Source: JBBQIY01 sp964553035
GTDB lineage: Bacteria; Verrucomicrobiota; Kiritimatiellia; RFP12; UBA3636
Direction: 5' to 3'
Length of the DNA: 20,032 bases
NCBI GenBank assembly: GCA_964553035.1
Contig: CAZKJH010000069.1
Location: 1-20,032, forward strand
Under the pieces are notes generated by a model. The model ran no database searches. It saw nothing but the letters and a program-made list of their open reading frames with translations, and was not told the origin of the DNA. Below are positions 1 through 6,890 of the stretch, piece after piece (position 1 is the first letter of the stretch; every line of letters begins with the position of its first letter). Made by a program: the position numbers and the translations under genes.

Positions 1-65
1 GAAGGTGACGAACCACACGAAACACACAAAAAGTGGTGGTGGTTTTTAAACACAGGGGAAATTAG

Positions 66-86
66 GGGACAGGCGTCTGAAAACTC
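66..86. repeat. 21-bp direct repeat, copy A
   Basis: A 21-base sequence beginning GGGACAGGCGTCTG and ending AAAACTC. It is repeated without a mismatch at 160-180, with 94 bases between copy starts. The preceding bases (ATTAGG) resemble the flanks that often border REP-associated tyrosine transposase genes in environmental genomes, but no transposase is present here, so that link is only an inference. Confidence 0.8.
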
Positions 87-96
87 TGCTGGGATC

Positions 97-130
97 GATT
101 AGGATTAGGATTAAGATTAAGAGTAAGAGC
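97..130. repeat. Degenerate hexamer run (GATTAG/GATTAA)
   Basis: Five successive hexamers read GATTAG, GATTAG, GATTAA, GATTAA, GAGTAA, followed by GAGC. This is a short microsatellite-like tract lying between the two copies of the 21-bp direct repeat. It could arise by slippage; no function can be inferred. Confidence 0.7.
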
Positions 131-159
131 TGGAAACAGGGCTTAAGTTAGTGCCATTC

Positions 160-180
160 GGGACAGGCGTCTGAAAACTC
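160..180. repeat. 21-bp direct repeat, copy B
   Basis: Perfect second copy of the sequence at 66-86. It directly abuts the left end of the structured-RNA segment at 185-425, so it may mark the edge of an inserted or deleted element. Confidence 0.8.
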
Positions 181-184
181 CGAG

Positions 185-425
185 CAGGTCTCCCAAGTTC
201 CTGTGCAGAACTCTCTGTACGCGCTATCCCACTTTGTCCCGCCATGCCCCGCCCTTCAGTTGTACCATTCTTGTTCAAGGACGAATTCTGGCTTCATGCC
301 ATCAGAAGCACTGGCCACATGGAACTGGTATAACGAGACTTTACCCGTGGGTTCACTTTCGTTATGGCTCGCACATTCGTGGTCGCGAGGCTTCACCGTG
401 TCGGTCGCCCTTCACGATGCTCGCG
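185..425 (-). ncRNA. Structured RNA relic, candidate group II intron fragment
   Basis: Read on the minus strand, this stretch folds into consecutive hairpins. At 424-385, GCGAG and CATCGTG pair with CACGGTG and CTCGC. At 365-330, ATAACGA pairs with TCGTTAT around an internal loop and an ACCC/GGGT stem. At 327-257, CAGTT/AACTG and CCAT/ATGG enclose the hairpin GCTTC/GAAGC. A GTTC/GAAC hairpin and the phrase TTGGGAGACCTG follow. The order and wording (GAAAGTGAACCC, GGGTAAAGTCTCG, GGGAGACCTG) resemble bacterial group II intron RNA between domains I and IV. No intron-encoded reverse transcriptase or domain V/VI follows, so it would be a truncated relic. The family call is from memory of such sequences; the hairpins themselves are directly visible. 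Confidence 0.42.
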
Positions 426-468
426 TCACTACTTATGCAATGGTCAATTCATAAGGCAAATACCTTTC

Positions 469-632
469 AACCTAAAAGCGTAGGTTGACAACTTCGCGCA
501 TTGCAATCGCCTCAGCGGCAACACGTTGCAAGAAGAGTGTTCAACTGCGCGACAGTTGAACACAACAGCGGTATCCTGTTACCACTGAGGCGATTGCTCG
601 AATTGAGGTAAGTCAACCTACGCTTTTAGGTT
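469..632. repeat. 164-bp nested inverted repeat (REPIN/MITE-like)
   Basis: The outer arms 469-489 and 612-632 are perfect 21-bp inverted repeats, and each arm is itself a hairpin (AACCTA-AAAGCG-TAGGTT). Inside them, 503-515 (GCAATCGCCTCAG) pairs perfectly with 585-597. Innermost, 538-547 (TGTTCAACTG) pairs with 553-562 around a 5-base loop CGCGA. The whole element can therefore form one long interrupted cruciform. Two palindromic REP-like units in inverted orientation are the layout of a REPIN; a MITE is the alternative. No coding potential or transposase was seen. Confidence 0.75.
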
Positions 633-647
633 CAATTTGCAAGTTCT

Positions 648-664
648 GCCAAGCTTTGCTTGGC
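648..664. repeat. Short hairpin GCCAAG-CTTTG-CTTGGC
   Basis: A perfect 6-bp stem with a 5-base loop, 15 bases to the right of the nested inverted repeat. No T-run follows on either strand, so it is not a canonical terminator. Confidence 0.5.
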
Positions 665-672
665 GCACCGGA

Positions 673-704
673 AGGCACGGAAAAACACGGAAAGCTCCGT
701 GCCT
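673..704. repeat. Hairpin with 8-bp stem AGGCACGG/CCGTGCCT
   Basis: Perfect 8-bp inverted arms enclose 16 bases that again contain ACACGGAAA. It belongs to the run of simple hairpins that fills 640-780. No T-run follows. Confidence 0.5.
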
Positions 705-733
705 CCGCGTGAGAATTTTAACCATGAAATACA

Positions 734-756
734 TCTGCCTGTGCCGGCACGGCAGA
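734..756. repeat. Near-perfect palindrome around GTGCCGGCAC
   Basis: TCTGCC and GTGCC on the left pair with GGCAC and GGCAGA on the right, leaving one bulged T at 740. An outer ATGAA (724-728) / TTCAT (767-771) pair could extend the stem. Looks like an intergenic palindromic repeat unit; function unknown. Confidence 0.55.
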
Positions 757-886
757 CAGGTAAAACTTCATGAAAAGCTTTGCGCTCTTTGTGTTCTTTG
801 TGGCAGAAAAGCATCACCGCGCTGGATTAAGTTTTATCCGCAGATTATGAGTACCAACACGGAACCTTAAACTTGGCTGCTTGATT

Positions 887-928
887 CTTCGCAAGCCTCA
901 TCAATCTCCGATCCATCTGCTCGCGAAG
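887..928 (-). repeat. Imperfect inverted repeat downstream of the gene cluster
   Basis: CTTCGCAAGC at 887-896 and GCTCGCGAAG at 919-928 form a 10-bp stem with one G-T pair and a 22-base loop. It lies about 80 bases beyond the last stop codon of the minus-strand cluster. There is no U-tract after it in the direction of transcription, so it may only be an mRNA 3' structure, not an intrinsic terminator. Confidence 0.3.
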
Positions 929-1010
929 CTCAAGGTGGGGCGCAGTCGTCCCGACACCTCATGAGAAGAGGGGATTGAACTTGCGACAGAAAAGTAAGAA
1001 AAACCTTAAT

Positions 1011-4000
1011 TTAGTGAGGTCTGTTGATCAGGTAGGCGGAGGCCTCCGCCTGAACTTTCAGCAGATCGAGTTTCAGCTTCTTTGCCTCCTCGGTCTTTCC
1101 CTGCTTGCGCAAAATGTCGCAGGCCTCTTGGGTCGCCTTCACGAGCGTCTCGCTGGCACCCGTCAGAATCGGCTTGATGACCATTCCGTATGGAGACCAC
1201 GTATTCCGGTCGCACACAGCGAGGTACGCTTCGAGTGCCTTGGCATCATCCTTCAGTTGCGTTCGATAAAAATCGCCCAGACGCAACGATACCAAGTCGT
1301 GAATGGCCGCGCCGCTCGTGCACGATAGCTGCTGACGTTTATCATTCATCCTTCTCAAGTCCGCTTCCGCAGCGGAAAGGTTGCCGACTTGTATGGAAGC
1401 GAGTGCGCGGTAATAGTACAGATCGGCTGTCACGTCTTCGTGCTCGGGATAGGTAAAACCCTGAAGGAAATCACGCCCACCAAGAGCATCTGAGTTAAAA
1501 GCAGCGAGCAACGCATCGTATTGTTTCTGCGCCAGCATTAATTGCATCTGGCGCTGGATGGCGAGCGGTTCAACCGGAATTTCTTTCGCTAATTGCATCG
1601 CCTGACTGTACCCTTTAATGCGCTCCGCGCAGAGAGATGCCTGTTCCAAAACGTCAGATTTCAGGCGGTCACCCATGGGCAACTTTTCCACAAGAGCGCT
1701 ATAGGCGGCCAGTGCCTCGGCATTTCTTCCAGCCTTCATAAGCACCTGCGCCTTAGATGTCGCTGCGGTAAATTTCTCCGCCCAAGCCTGATCGTACGGC
1801 CACGCAGTGGTTTCAAACTTGAAATCGCTGAAGGCTTGCGGCTGCAGACCGATGTCGCGCAGAATCAGTTGAGGATTCGTACTGAAGCATTGATCGAAAT
1901 CCTTGTGTGAAATTTGCGACCAGCCCTGGAGCCGACCGGGCGCACCCGGCATCATGGGATTGACGGCGACAGAAGTCGAGCCAGTTCGGGCCTTGTAGAT
2001 TGGTAACGGCAAGTTGTTGACCGCGAGTTTTTCATTCTCTGGCCAGAAGAGATAGAAGCAATTATCCGCCTCTGTCACCTCGTCGGAAAGCTCCAGCAGG
2101 GTCTGGTGCATCTTGTTGCGAATACATTCGCAGAAAATGTTGCGCCGCACCGTGACCTTCCCATTGGCGGATATATCCCGCAAGATTGTCGAAACGATTA
2201 CATTGTTCTCGACAATCGAACCGGGAGAACCGCCGATCCCGATAGCGGACCACCCTCCGCGAAGAATGCAGTTCCGAATGAGTAGCTCGGGACTATTTTC
2301 GGCGGAAACCATAGCGTCGAGGCAACGCGTGATCTGGACGCGTGGACTCCAGTTCACCACGAACCCTTCGCGCCACATATCCTGCCCCTGAAAGTACAAT
2401 CCGTCGAAGCGGTTGTCTGGTTTGACAATCACCTCGAATGATCGGGGCAGATTTGCAAGCTGGAGCACCGGCTTCTCGCCTGTCACGCCGCGGAATGTAA
2501 TCGGACGCTCTTGAGTTCCAGCCGCACGAATGCGCACGGTTTCCGGATAATCACCGCCGGCAATCCAAACCGTGTCGCCAGGGCCAACCTGGGCAGCGGC
2601 TCGGCAAATTGTCCTGAAGGCCTTTTCACGGCTGAGCCCAACGTTGGCGTCGTCACCGTCCGGTGCGACATAGTAGGCGCGCGGCTGAGCGGCTTGGGCG
2701 GAAGTTGTAAACTGTAGCGGCGCACCCTCCGGCTTGAGTACGGCCAGCGTATCGTCGACGCGCCGAGCATCAGCAGAAACAATCTTAAAATAATAGGTCT
2801 GCCCCGGCTTGAGGTCGGTCAAGCTGAAGGTGTTGAAGCGGCCGAATCCGCTGAAATTTTCCACCTTATTTTCCATGGCTTCGGTCGTGCCCCATGCTAG
2901 GGAATAGCTTCCGGGATGGGAGGTCCACCACTCAATGTTGGCCGTGGTGTCGCTCACCGAATGGATGAACGGGCCGACCAAATCCAAGGTTTTTGGGGTA
3001 ACATCGTACGCATGATAAATTCCTAACGCTGTACTGCTGGGGCCCATGCTCCTTATGGACGGAACGCTCACCATTCTCGGCACGCCCCTTTCCACAATCA
3101 GTTTTGGCGCTACAACTTGGGAATAACGATCATGGAGCTGTTGCAAATCGGCAAACGACCCTGTCGCCCCGGCTATCTGCCAGCATTCTTCCATTTCGCG
3201 ATAGCCATTGTAATCCGAATAGCGGATGGCGGCAGCGGTATCAAGGTGAACCGCAGGGCGGCCTTCATTGGCGTAAATGTTTCCACTAAGAATCAGACCC
3301 TTACTGTTCATCGTATGCAAGGCGGCGTTGACAAACAATGCGTGCGAGACTTCCAACGCTTCAACGTTCTTCGCGACCAGACCATCTACGCTACCAAAGA
3401 AGGTGCAATTCCTGAAGGCCACGTCGCGGCTATCAGCTAAGGCAACGCCATTCGCAAAGTCCAAACGCTCAAACACGACACCCGCGCTGCCGGACACGAC
3501 TTGTTTGCCTGTGATGGCAACCGTCCCACGACCACGGCCTAAGATTCTTATGGGCGACTTGCCGTCGCCTGCCTTATTCAGAGGCACGGCCGCGTAGTGG
3601 CCCTCTTCCAGATAGAGTGTATCGCCCGGACGCAGGCTTCTGAATGCACGCTCCAAGGTGCGCCACGGCTTGCGCATGGAGAGCCCGTCCATTTGATCGT
3701 TTCCAGTGGGCGTGACGTAAAAAATGTTTTCTTCATACGGATACGGACCACGATCACTCCCATCTGGTGCCGTACTGCGGAAGCGTGAATCGGACTGCAG
3801 GCGATAATCGAGATTGAGTGGGTCGGCGAACTCGATATCTTTGTCCAGAGCCTCCTCGCGTGCGAGGAGAATGGTGTCGGCGGGCGCGGAATTTGCGCTG
3901 CGATCATACTCGTTGCCACCGTCGAATAAATCGTGGGACATTTTTCCAGTAGCAAGCCGAATGAACCCGAGCCCGACGTTGTTTTCGAGCATTTCCTGCT

Positions 4001-4964
4001 GACCGCCCGGTTTGACAGAGTAGTCAAAATTTTGTCCCCAGGAGATGTTGTTCTTGATCAAGAGCGGTCCGGTCATGGTAACGTAATGCATGATGCCGAA
4101 GTGCTCCTTCCCCTCGGTAACATTCAGATAAGTATGGCAGTTGCGAATGATGTCTTGGTTGGCACCGTAACGAACAATCCCGCCAAAGGCGTTTCCATAA
4201 CAGATGCAATTTTCGATCACGTTTTTGGATCCACCGTCTCCCTTTCCAACCCCCACGAGTGGCTCCAGCACAATGCCGCCGACGTTCATAAAGCTGACGC
4301 AGTTGCGAACAATACAGGAGACGGGTTGACCCAGCAAAATTCCCCAACCGGGATAGAATCCCGTCGTGGCCATGCCGTCAATTGTCACGCGTATCGGGCT
4401 GTTCAATACGAGGCCGCTGGTTCCGCTCATCGCCAGCGTATACCGACACTCCGCAGGGGTGCTCAGGTCGGCATTGGAGAGATAGAGCATCTTTGATCGG
4501 GTGTCATAATAGAAAAATCCGGGATCAAACTCGAGTTCGGGAATATTGGCCTTGGATCGCATCGTCCGCAGCTTGTTGTGTTCGAGTACGGCTTTTGGTT
4601 CCTCGGCCATGGGCGCGGCATAAACAAACCGATATCCCTCGACTTTCGTGAATGCTGGTGCGGGAATGTCGCCGCGCAGAAGTGCCGTTCCGGGAACTTC
4701 CGCCCGGATGAAGGTGTCCACATCCGCATTGCCAAGACCCTCGCGCTTGACGTTCTCAAAATACTGCCCTGGGCCGACGGTCAGCGTGTCGCCAGACTCT
4801 AAGGCATCCACGCCTTTCTGAATCGTCAGAAAGGCGGATGCTCGGCTCGTGCCGTTGCTGACATCGGAGCCCTGCTTATTCACAAAATACTCAGTGGCTT
4901 GACTATTACTTGTGAAAGCGAGCAACGTTCCAAGCAGAATCGCAGTCGTCAATTTCGTTCTCAG
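1011..4964 (-). CDS. Giant secreted parallel beta-helix / FN3 / TPR-like protein
   Basis: About 1317 residues, predicted to be exported and probably carbohydrate-binding or carbohydrate-degrading. With the CTG start proposed here it opens MRTKLTTAILLGTLLAF and has a cleavage site near SNSQA/TEYF; the TTG at 4952 would remove the basic n-region. Three modules begin with the DUF1565-like phrase YFVxxxGsDxxxG...GDTL (residues ~24, ~414 and ~764), each leading into right-handed beta-helix rungs with NCxxxxN-type turns (e.g. IENCICYGNAFGGI). A fibronectin-III-like domain (~665-755, ending YYFKIVSAD) separates modules two and three. The C-terminal ~230 residues (~1070-1300) are alpha-helical and TPR-like (AEALAAYSALVEKLP, ALASIQVGNLSAAEADL). 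No catalytic residues could be assigned. It is the last gene of the cluster, starting 12 nt after the hydrolase stop codon, so translational coupling is likely. The fold is confident; the activity is unknown. Confidence 0.85.
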   Translation of the reverse strand: MRTKLTTAILLGTLLAFTSNSQATEYFVNKQGSDVSNGTSRASAFLTIQKGVDALESGDTLTVGPGQYFENVKREGLGNADVDTFIRAEVPGTALLRGDIPAPAFTKVEGYRFVYAAPMAEEPKAVLEHNKLRTMRSKANIPELEFDPGFFYYDTRSKMLYLSNADLSTPAECRYTLAMSGTSGLVLNSPIRVTIDGMATTGFYPGWGILLGQPVSCIVRNCVSFMNVGGIVLEPLVGVGKGDGGSKNVIENCICYGNAFGGIVRYGANQDIIRNCHTYLNVTEGKEHFGIMHYVTMTGPLLIKNNISWGQNFDYSVKPGGQQEMLENNVGLGFIRLATGKMSHDLFDGGNEYDRSANSAPADTILLAREEALDKDIEFADPLNLDYRLQSDSRFRSTAPDGSDRGPYPYEENIFYVTPTGNDQMDGLSMRKPWRTLERAFRSLRPGDTLYLEEGHYAAVPLNKAGDGKSPIRILGRGRGTVAITGKQVVSGSAGVVFERLDFANGVALADSRDVAFRNCTFFGSVDGLVAKNVEALEVSHALFVNAALHTMNSKGLILSGNIYANEGRPAVHLDTAAAIRYSDYNGYREMEECWQIAGATGSFADLQQLHDRYSQVVAPKLIVERGVPRMVSVPSIRSMGPSSTALGIYHAYDVTPKTLDLVGPFIHSVSDTTANIEWWTSHPGSYSLAWGTTEAMENKVENFSGFGRFNTFSLTDLKPGQTYYFKIVSADARRVDDTLAVLKPEGAPLQFTTSAQAAQPRAYYVAPDGDDANVGLSREKAFRTICRAAAQVGPGDTVWIAGGDYPETVRIRAAGTQERPITFRGVTGEKPVLQLANLPRSFEVIVKPDNRFDGLYFQGQDMWREGFVVNWSPRVQITRCLDAMVSAENSPELLIRNCILRGGWSAIGIGGSPGSIVENNVIVSTILRDISANGKVTVRRNIFCECIRNKMHQTLLELSDEVTEADNCFYLFWPENEKLAVNNLPLPIYKARTGSTSVAVNPMMPGAPGRLQGWSQISHKDFDQCFSTNPQLILRDIGLQPQAFSDFKFETTAWPYDQAWAEKFTAATSKAQVLMKAGRNAEALAAYSALVEKLPMGDRLKSDVLEQASLCAERIKGYSQAMQLAKEIPVEPLAIQRQMQLMLAQKQYDALLAAFNSDALGGRDFLQGFTYPEHEDVTADLYYYRALASIQVGNLSAAEADLRRMNDKRQQLSCTSGAAIHDLVSLRLGDFYRTQLKDDAKALEAYLAVCDRNTWSPYGMVIKPILTGASETLVKATQEACDILRKQGKTEEAKKLKLDLLKVQAEASAYLINRPH

Positions 4965-4970
4965 TGCATG

Positions 4971-4978
4971 CTCCCTTC
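4971..4978 (-). promoter_or_regulatory. Shine-Dalgarno site that points to a CTG start
   Basis: On the minus strand GAAGGGAG is followed by six bases and then CTG (4964-4962). The only ATG nearby (4969-4967) lies inside the spacer and reads ATG-CAC-TGA, a two-codon dead end. The TTG at 4952 is 18 bases from the site and would clip the signal peptide. The site overlaps the stop codon TGA (4979-4977) of the upstream hydrolase gene. Confidence 0.6.
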
Positions 4979-6872
4979 ACTTCAATATTAGGGGCATAAC
5001 CTTCGCGAGGGTTTCGGCCCCGATGAAGTGCCCACGACAGCCGAGGCGCTCATAGACGCGAGAGGGCCACATCCATGCGCCGTGAGCTGGATTGACTAGG
5101 GCCACCTTGCGTGGTGCCATGAGTCCCACGGCCTGGGGAATGTCGAAGGCTCGCAAGATGCCGAGGATTGGCGCACTGTCAAGATGCGAGCTGGGCGCAT
5201 CTTCCAGAATGACACCGGCAATGCGCTCGTCAAGCAGTCCCCGGTAGAGCGCGGCCACGCCGGTGTCGCCCTTGCCGTAAAGATAAATTTCATATCCTTT
5301 GAGCGCATCCAATCCGAAAAGGTAATTAACGGCCACGCCGATGTCATGACAGGTCATCATTACCGGTGTTGAGCCGGTCAGCGGAAAGGCGAACGGCAGC
5401 AGTTTTTTAATGGAAAATGCACTCGTGGAGGGAGCAAAACAGGTCAAGCCGCTCAGGCGGGGTTCAAAACCTGCGCTGGCCGCCTGTCCCGGAGGAATGC
5501 AAGTGAGGACATCACCCAGAACGTCACGCGAACCTCCACCGGGACCGGCAACTCCTAAGACAAGTATGCGGCGGCTGTCCTTCGGTATCTGAGTATAAAT
5601 CCAAACATCCATGCCGTCGATCTGTCCCCGATGTTCAGTTTGGGTTCCCCAAGTCGTGATTCTCTTCATCAACGTTTTGCCATTATCGCCGTGAAACGGC
5701 GGAAGAGACTCCAACGCCTTGCGGCGGATTGCCGGCCATTCCTCGGGCGTATTCGGGAGCGGCACAACGCCCCGTGGTGAGAGCAGTTGAGGCAGAAGGT
5801 CGAGCCAGTTCGGAACGGGCGGAGTCCCGTTAAAAACCGCGACGGCGTTTTCCTTCAATTCCACGCTACCGAGTTCCAACATCGGGTGATCTTTCTCGGC
5901 CACATGTTTGTCAAAGAACCGGCTTGTGGCCTCGGTGAACTCCGGGTGATCGCTGTGCCCACCGGCACAGGTCACCAATTGGCAGGATTCTTCTTTCCCG
6001 TAAAGCGCATAGACCTTCCGCGTTCGTTCAACCATCGCTCGGACAACTTGAGGGTTGAAAATCATGTCATCATCAGCATTGCAAAACAACACGGTACGCG
6101 GTGCGATGAGGGCGGCGAACTCGCTCGTATCGCGCCGGTAAACGTTGTTGGGATACATACAATTGCAGTGGCTGATCAGATGGCGATTGGCAATGGCGTC
6201 AAAGGGCGTGCTCACGCCGCAAAGCGTAGAGACCGCCTTTATTCTTTCATCGGCAACGGCAACATGAAAACTGCAGGCTCCTCCGCCTGAGATGCCGGTC
6301 ACGGAAAGCCGTTCTGGATCAACGCAGGGATCCGCCGCGAGCACATCCAGGGCACGCAAAGCGTTCCACATTTCGCCACCGGAAGCGGTATAGCCGAGTG
6401 CCTCCCATGCATCCATTTTCATCGCTTCACTGCCATGATGCTCGCCGGGGTTGTCGTTCTGTTCTATTGTGTCCACGATCAGGCAGACATAGCCGCGGCG
6501 AGCCCAGAATATGGGGCGAGATTGGTAGGAATGCGAGCCTATTTCGCCATGCCCGCAGACGTAAAGCACTGCCGGCAACTTTCCTGCTGGGAGTGGGTCG
6601 GGATAATACACGCAGGCCGAAGTCCAACAGTCGGGCATGATTTGGAAGCCGATCCGGCGGCCATGGAAACCCTTCCCGGCAAAGGTTCCGTACCCGGTGA
6701 TCTTCAGGTCGCACCGTTCTGGAAGGGGATCAAGACCCATGGAGCGCATGAATTCCAGATGTCTTTTCGGGCGAATCCGCATCCAGTCATCAAGTGTGGA
6801 CACGTCGTTCAGCGCATTGTGCGCCATATTTTCAGCGCAGTCAGACAAGCTTTTCCAGAGGGTTATCCCCAT
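4977..6872 (-). CDS. Two-domain alpha/beta hydrolase, acetyl-xylan-esterase-like
   Basis: About 631 residues with no signal peptide, so probably cytoplasmic. The N-terminal half resembles the acetyl xylan esterase / dienelactone-hydrolase group: an oxyanion-type segment VLYVCGHGE (~107-115), nucleophile elbow TGISGGG with Ser ~195, an acidic residue in NADDD (~267-269) and His ~306 in GGHSDH. These make a complete Ser-Asp-His triad. The C-terminal half (~435-631) repeats a hydrolase-like pattern (RRILVLGVAGPGGG, then YLYGKGDTGVAALYRG), but its elbow reads GKGDTG, so the serine is gone; it may be structural or bind substrate. The likely role is deacylating imported sugars or oligosaccharides; the substrate is unknown. 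The ATG at 6872 is preferred over the TTG at 6884 because GGAG lies six bases upstream of it. It starts 18 nt after the upstream SUMF1-like gene. Confidence 0.82.
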   Translation of the reverse strand: MGITLWKSLSDCAENMAHNALNDVSTLDDWMRIRPKRHLEFMRSMGLDPLPERCDLKITGYGTFAGKGFHGRRIGFQIMPDCWTSACVYYPDPLPAGKLPAVLYVCGHGEIGSHSYQSRPIFWARRGYVCLIVDTIEQNDNPGEHHGSEAMKMDAWEALGYTASGGEMWNALRALDVLAADPCVDPERLSVTGISGGGACSFHVAVADERIKAVSTLCGVSTPFDAIANRHLISHCNCMYPNNVYRRDTSEFAALIAPRTVLFCNADDDMIFNPQVVRAMVERTRKVYALYGKEESCQLVTCAGGHSDHPEFTEATSRFFDKHVAEKDHPMLELGSVELKENAVAVFNGTPPVPNWLDLLPQLLSPRGVVPLPNTPEEWPAIRRKALESLPPFHGDNGKTLMKRITTWGTQTEHRGQIDGMDVWIYTQIPKDSRRILVLGVAGPGGGSRDVLGDVLTCIPPGQAASAGFEPRLSGLTCFAPSTSAFSIKKLLPFAFPLTGSTPVMMTCHDIGVAVNYLFGLDALKGYEIYLYGKGDTGVAALYRGLLDERIAGVILEDAPSSHLDSAPILGILRAFDIPQAVGLMAPRKVALVNPAHGAWMWPSRVYERLGCRGHFIGAETLAKVMPLILK

Positions 6873-6878
6873 GAGAAT

Positions 6879-6882
6879 CTCC
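6879..6882 (-). promoter_or_regulatory. Shine-Dalgarno GGAG deciding the hydrolase start
   Basis: GGAG followed by ATTCTC and ATG (6872-6870) gives a six-base spacer. It overlaps the alternative TTG codon at 6884, which has no comparable upstream site, so translation most likely begins at the ATG. Confidence 0.6.
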
Positions 6883-6890
6883 AATTGTTA

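Larger units (their letters stand above)
1..1010. other. Gene-free repeat- and hairpin-rich region
   Basis: No convincing protein-coding gene was found in this kilobase. Short open frames on both strands show no family resemblance and mostly cross hairpins and repeats. The region contains two copies of a 21-bp direct repeat, a hexamer run, a structured-RNA segment, a nested inverted repeat and a series of simple hairpins, listed separately. The first 50 bases and roughly 670-800 are rich in phrases such as CACGGAAAAACACGGAA and CTTTGTGTTCTTTGTGGC, which resemble degenerate intergenic repeats seen in many environmental bacterial genomes. It lies downstream of the whole minus-strand gene cluster and probably marks its end. 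Confidence 0.6.

Noticed and set aside
203..488. Two overlapping plus-strand open frames of 83-84 codons
   Set aside because: They run through hairpins of the structured-RNA segment and have no ribosome site or protein resemblance.
632..870. Short open frames on both strands in the hairpin cluster
   Set aside because: They cross palindromic repeats, lack ribosome sites and encode low-information sequence.
4950..4969. Frameshift or lost ATG start in the giant beta-helix gene
   Set aside because: The ATG-CAC-TGA reading could suggest an error, but the CTG six bases from a strong Shine-Dalgarno gives a complete signal peptide, so no error needs to be assumed.
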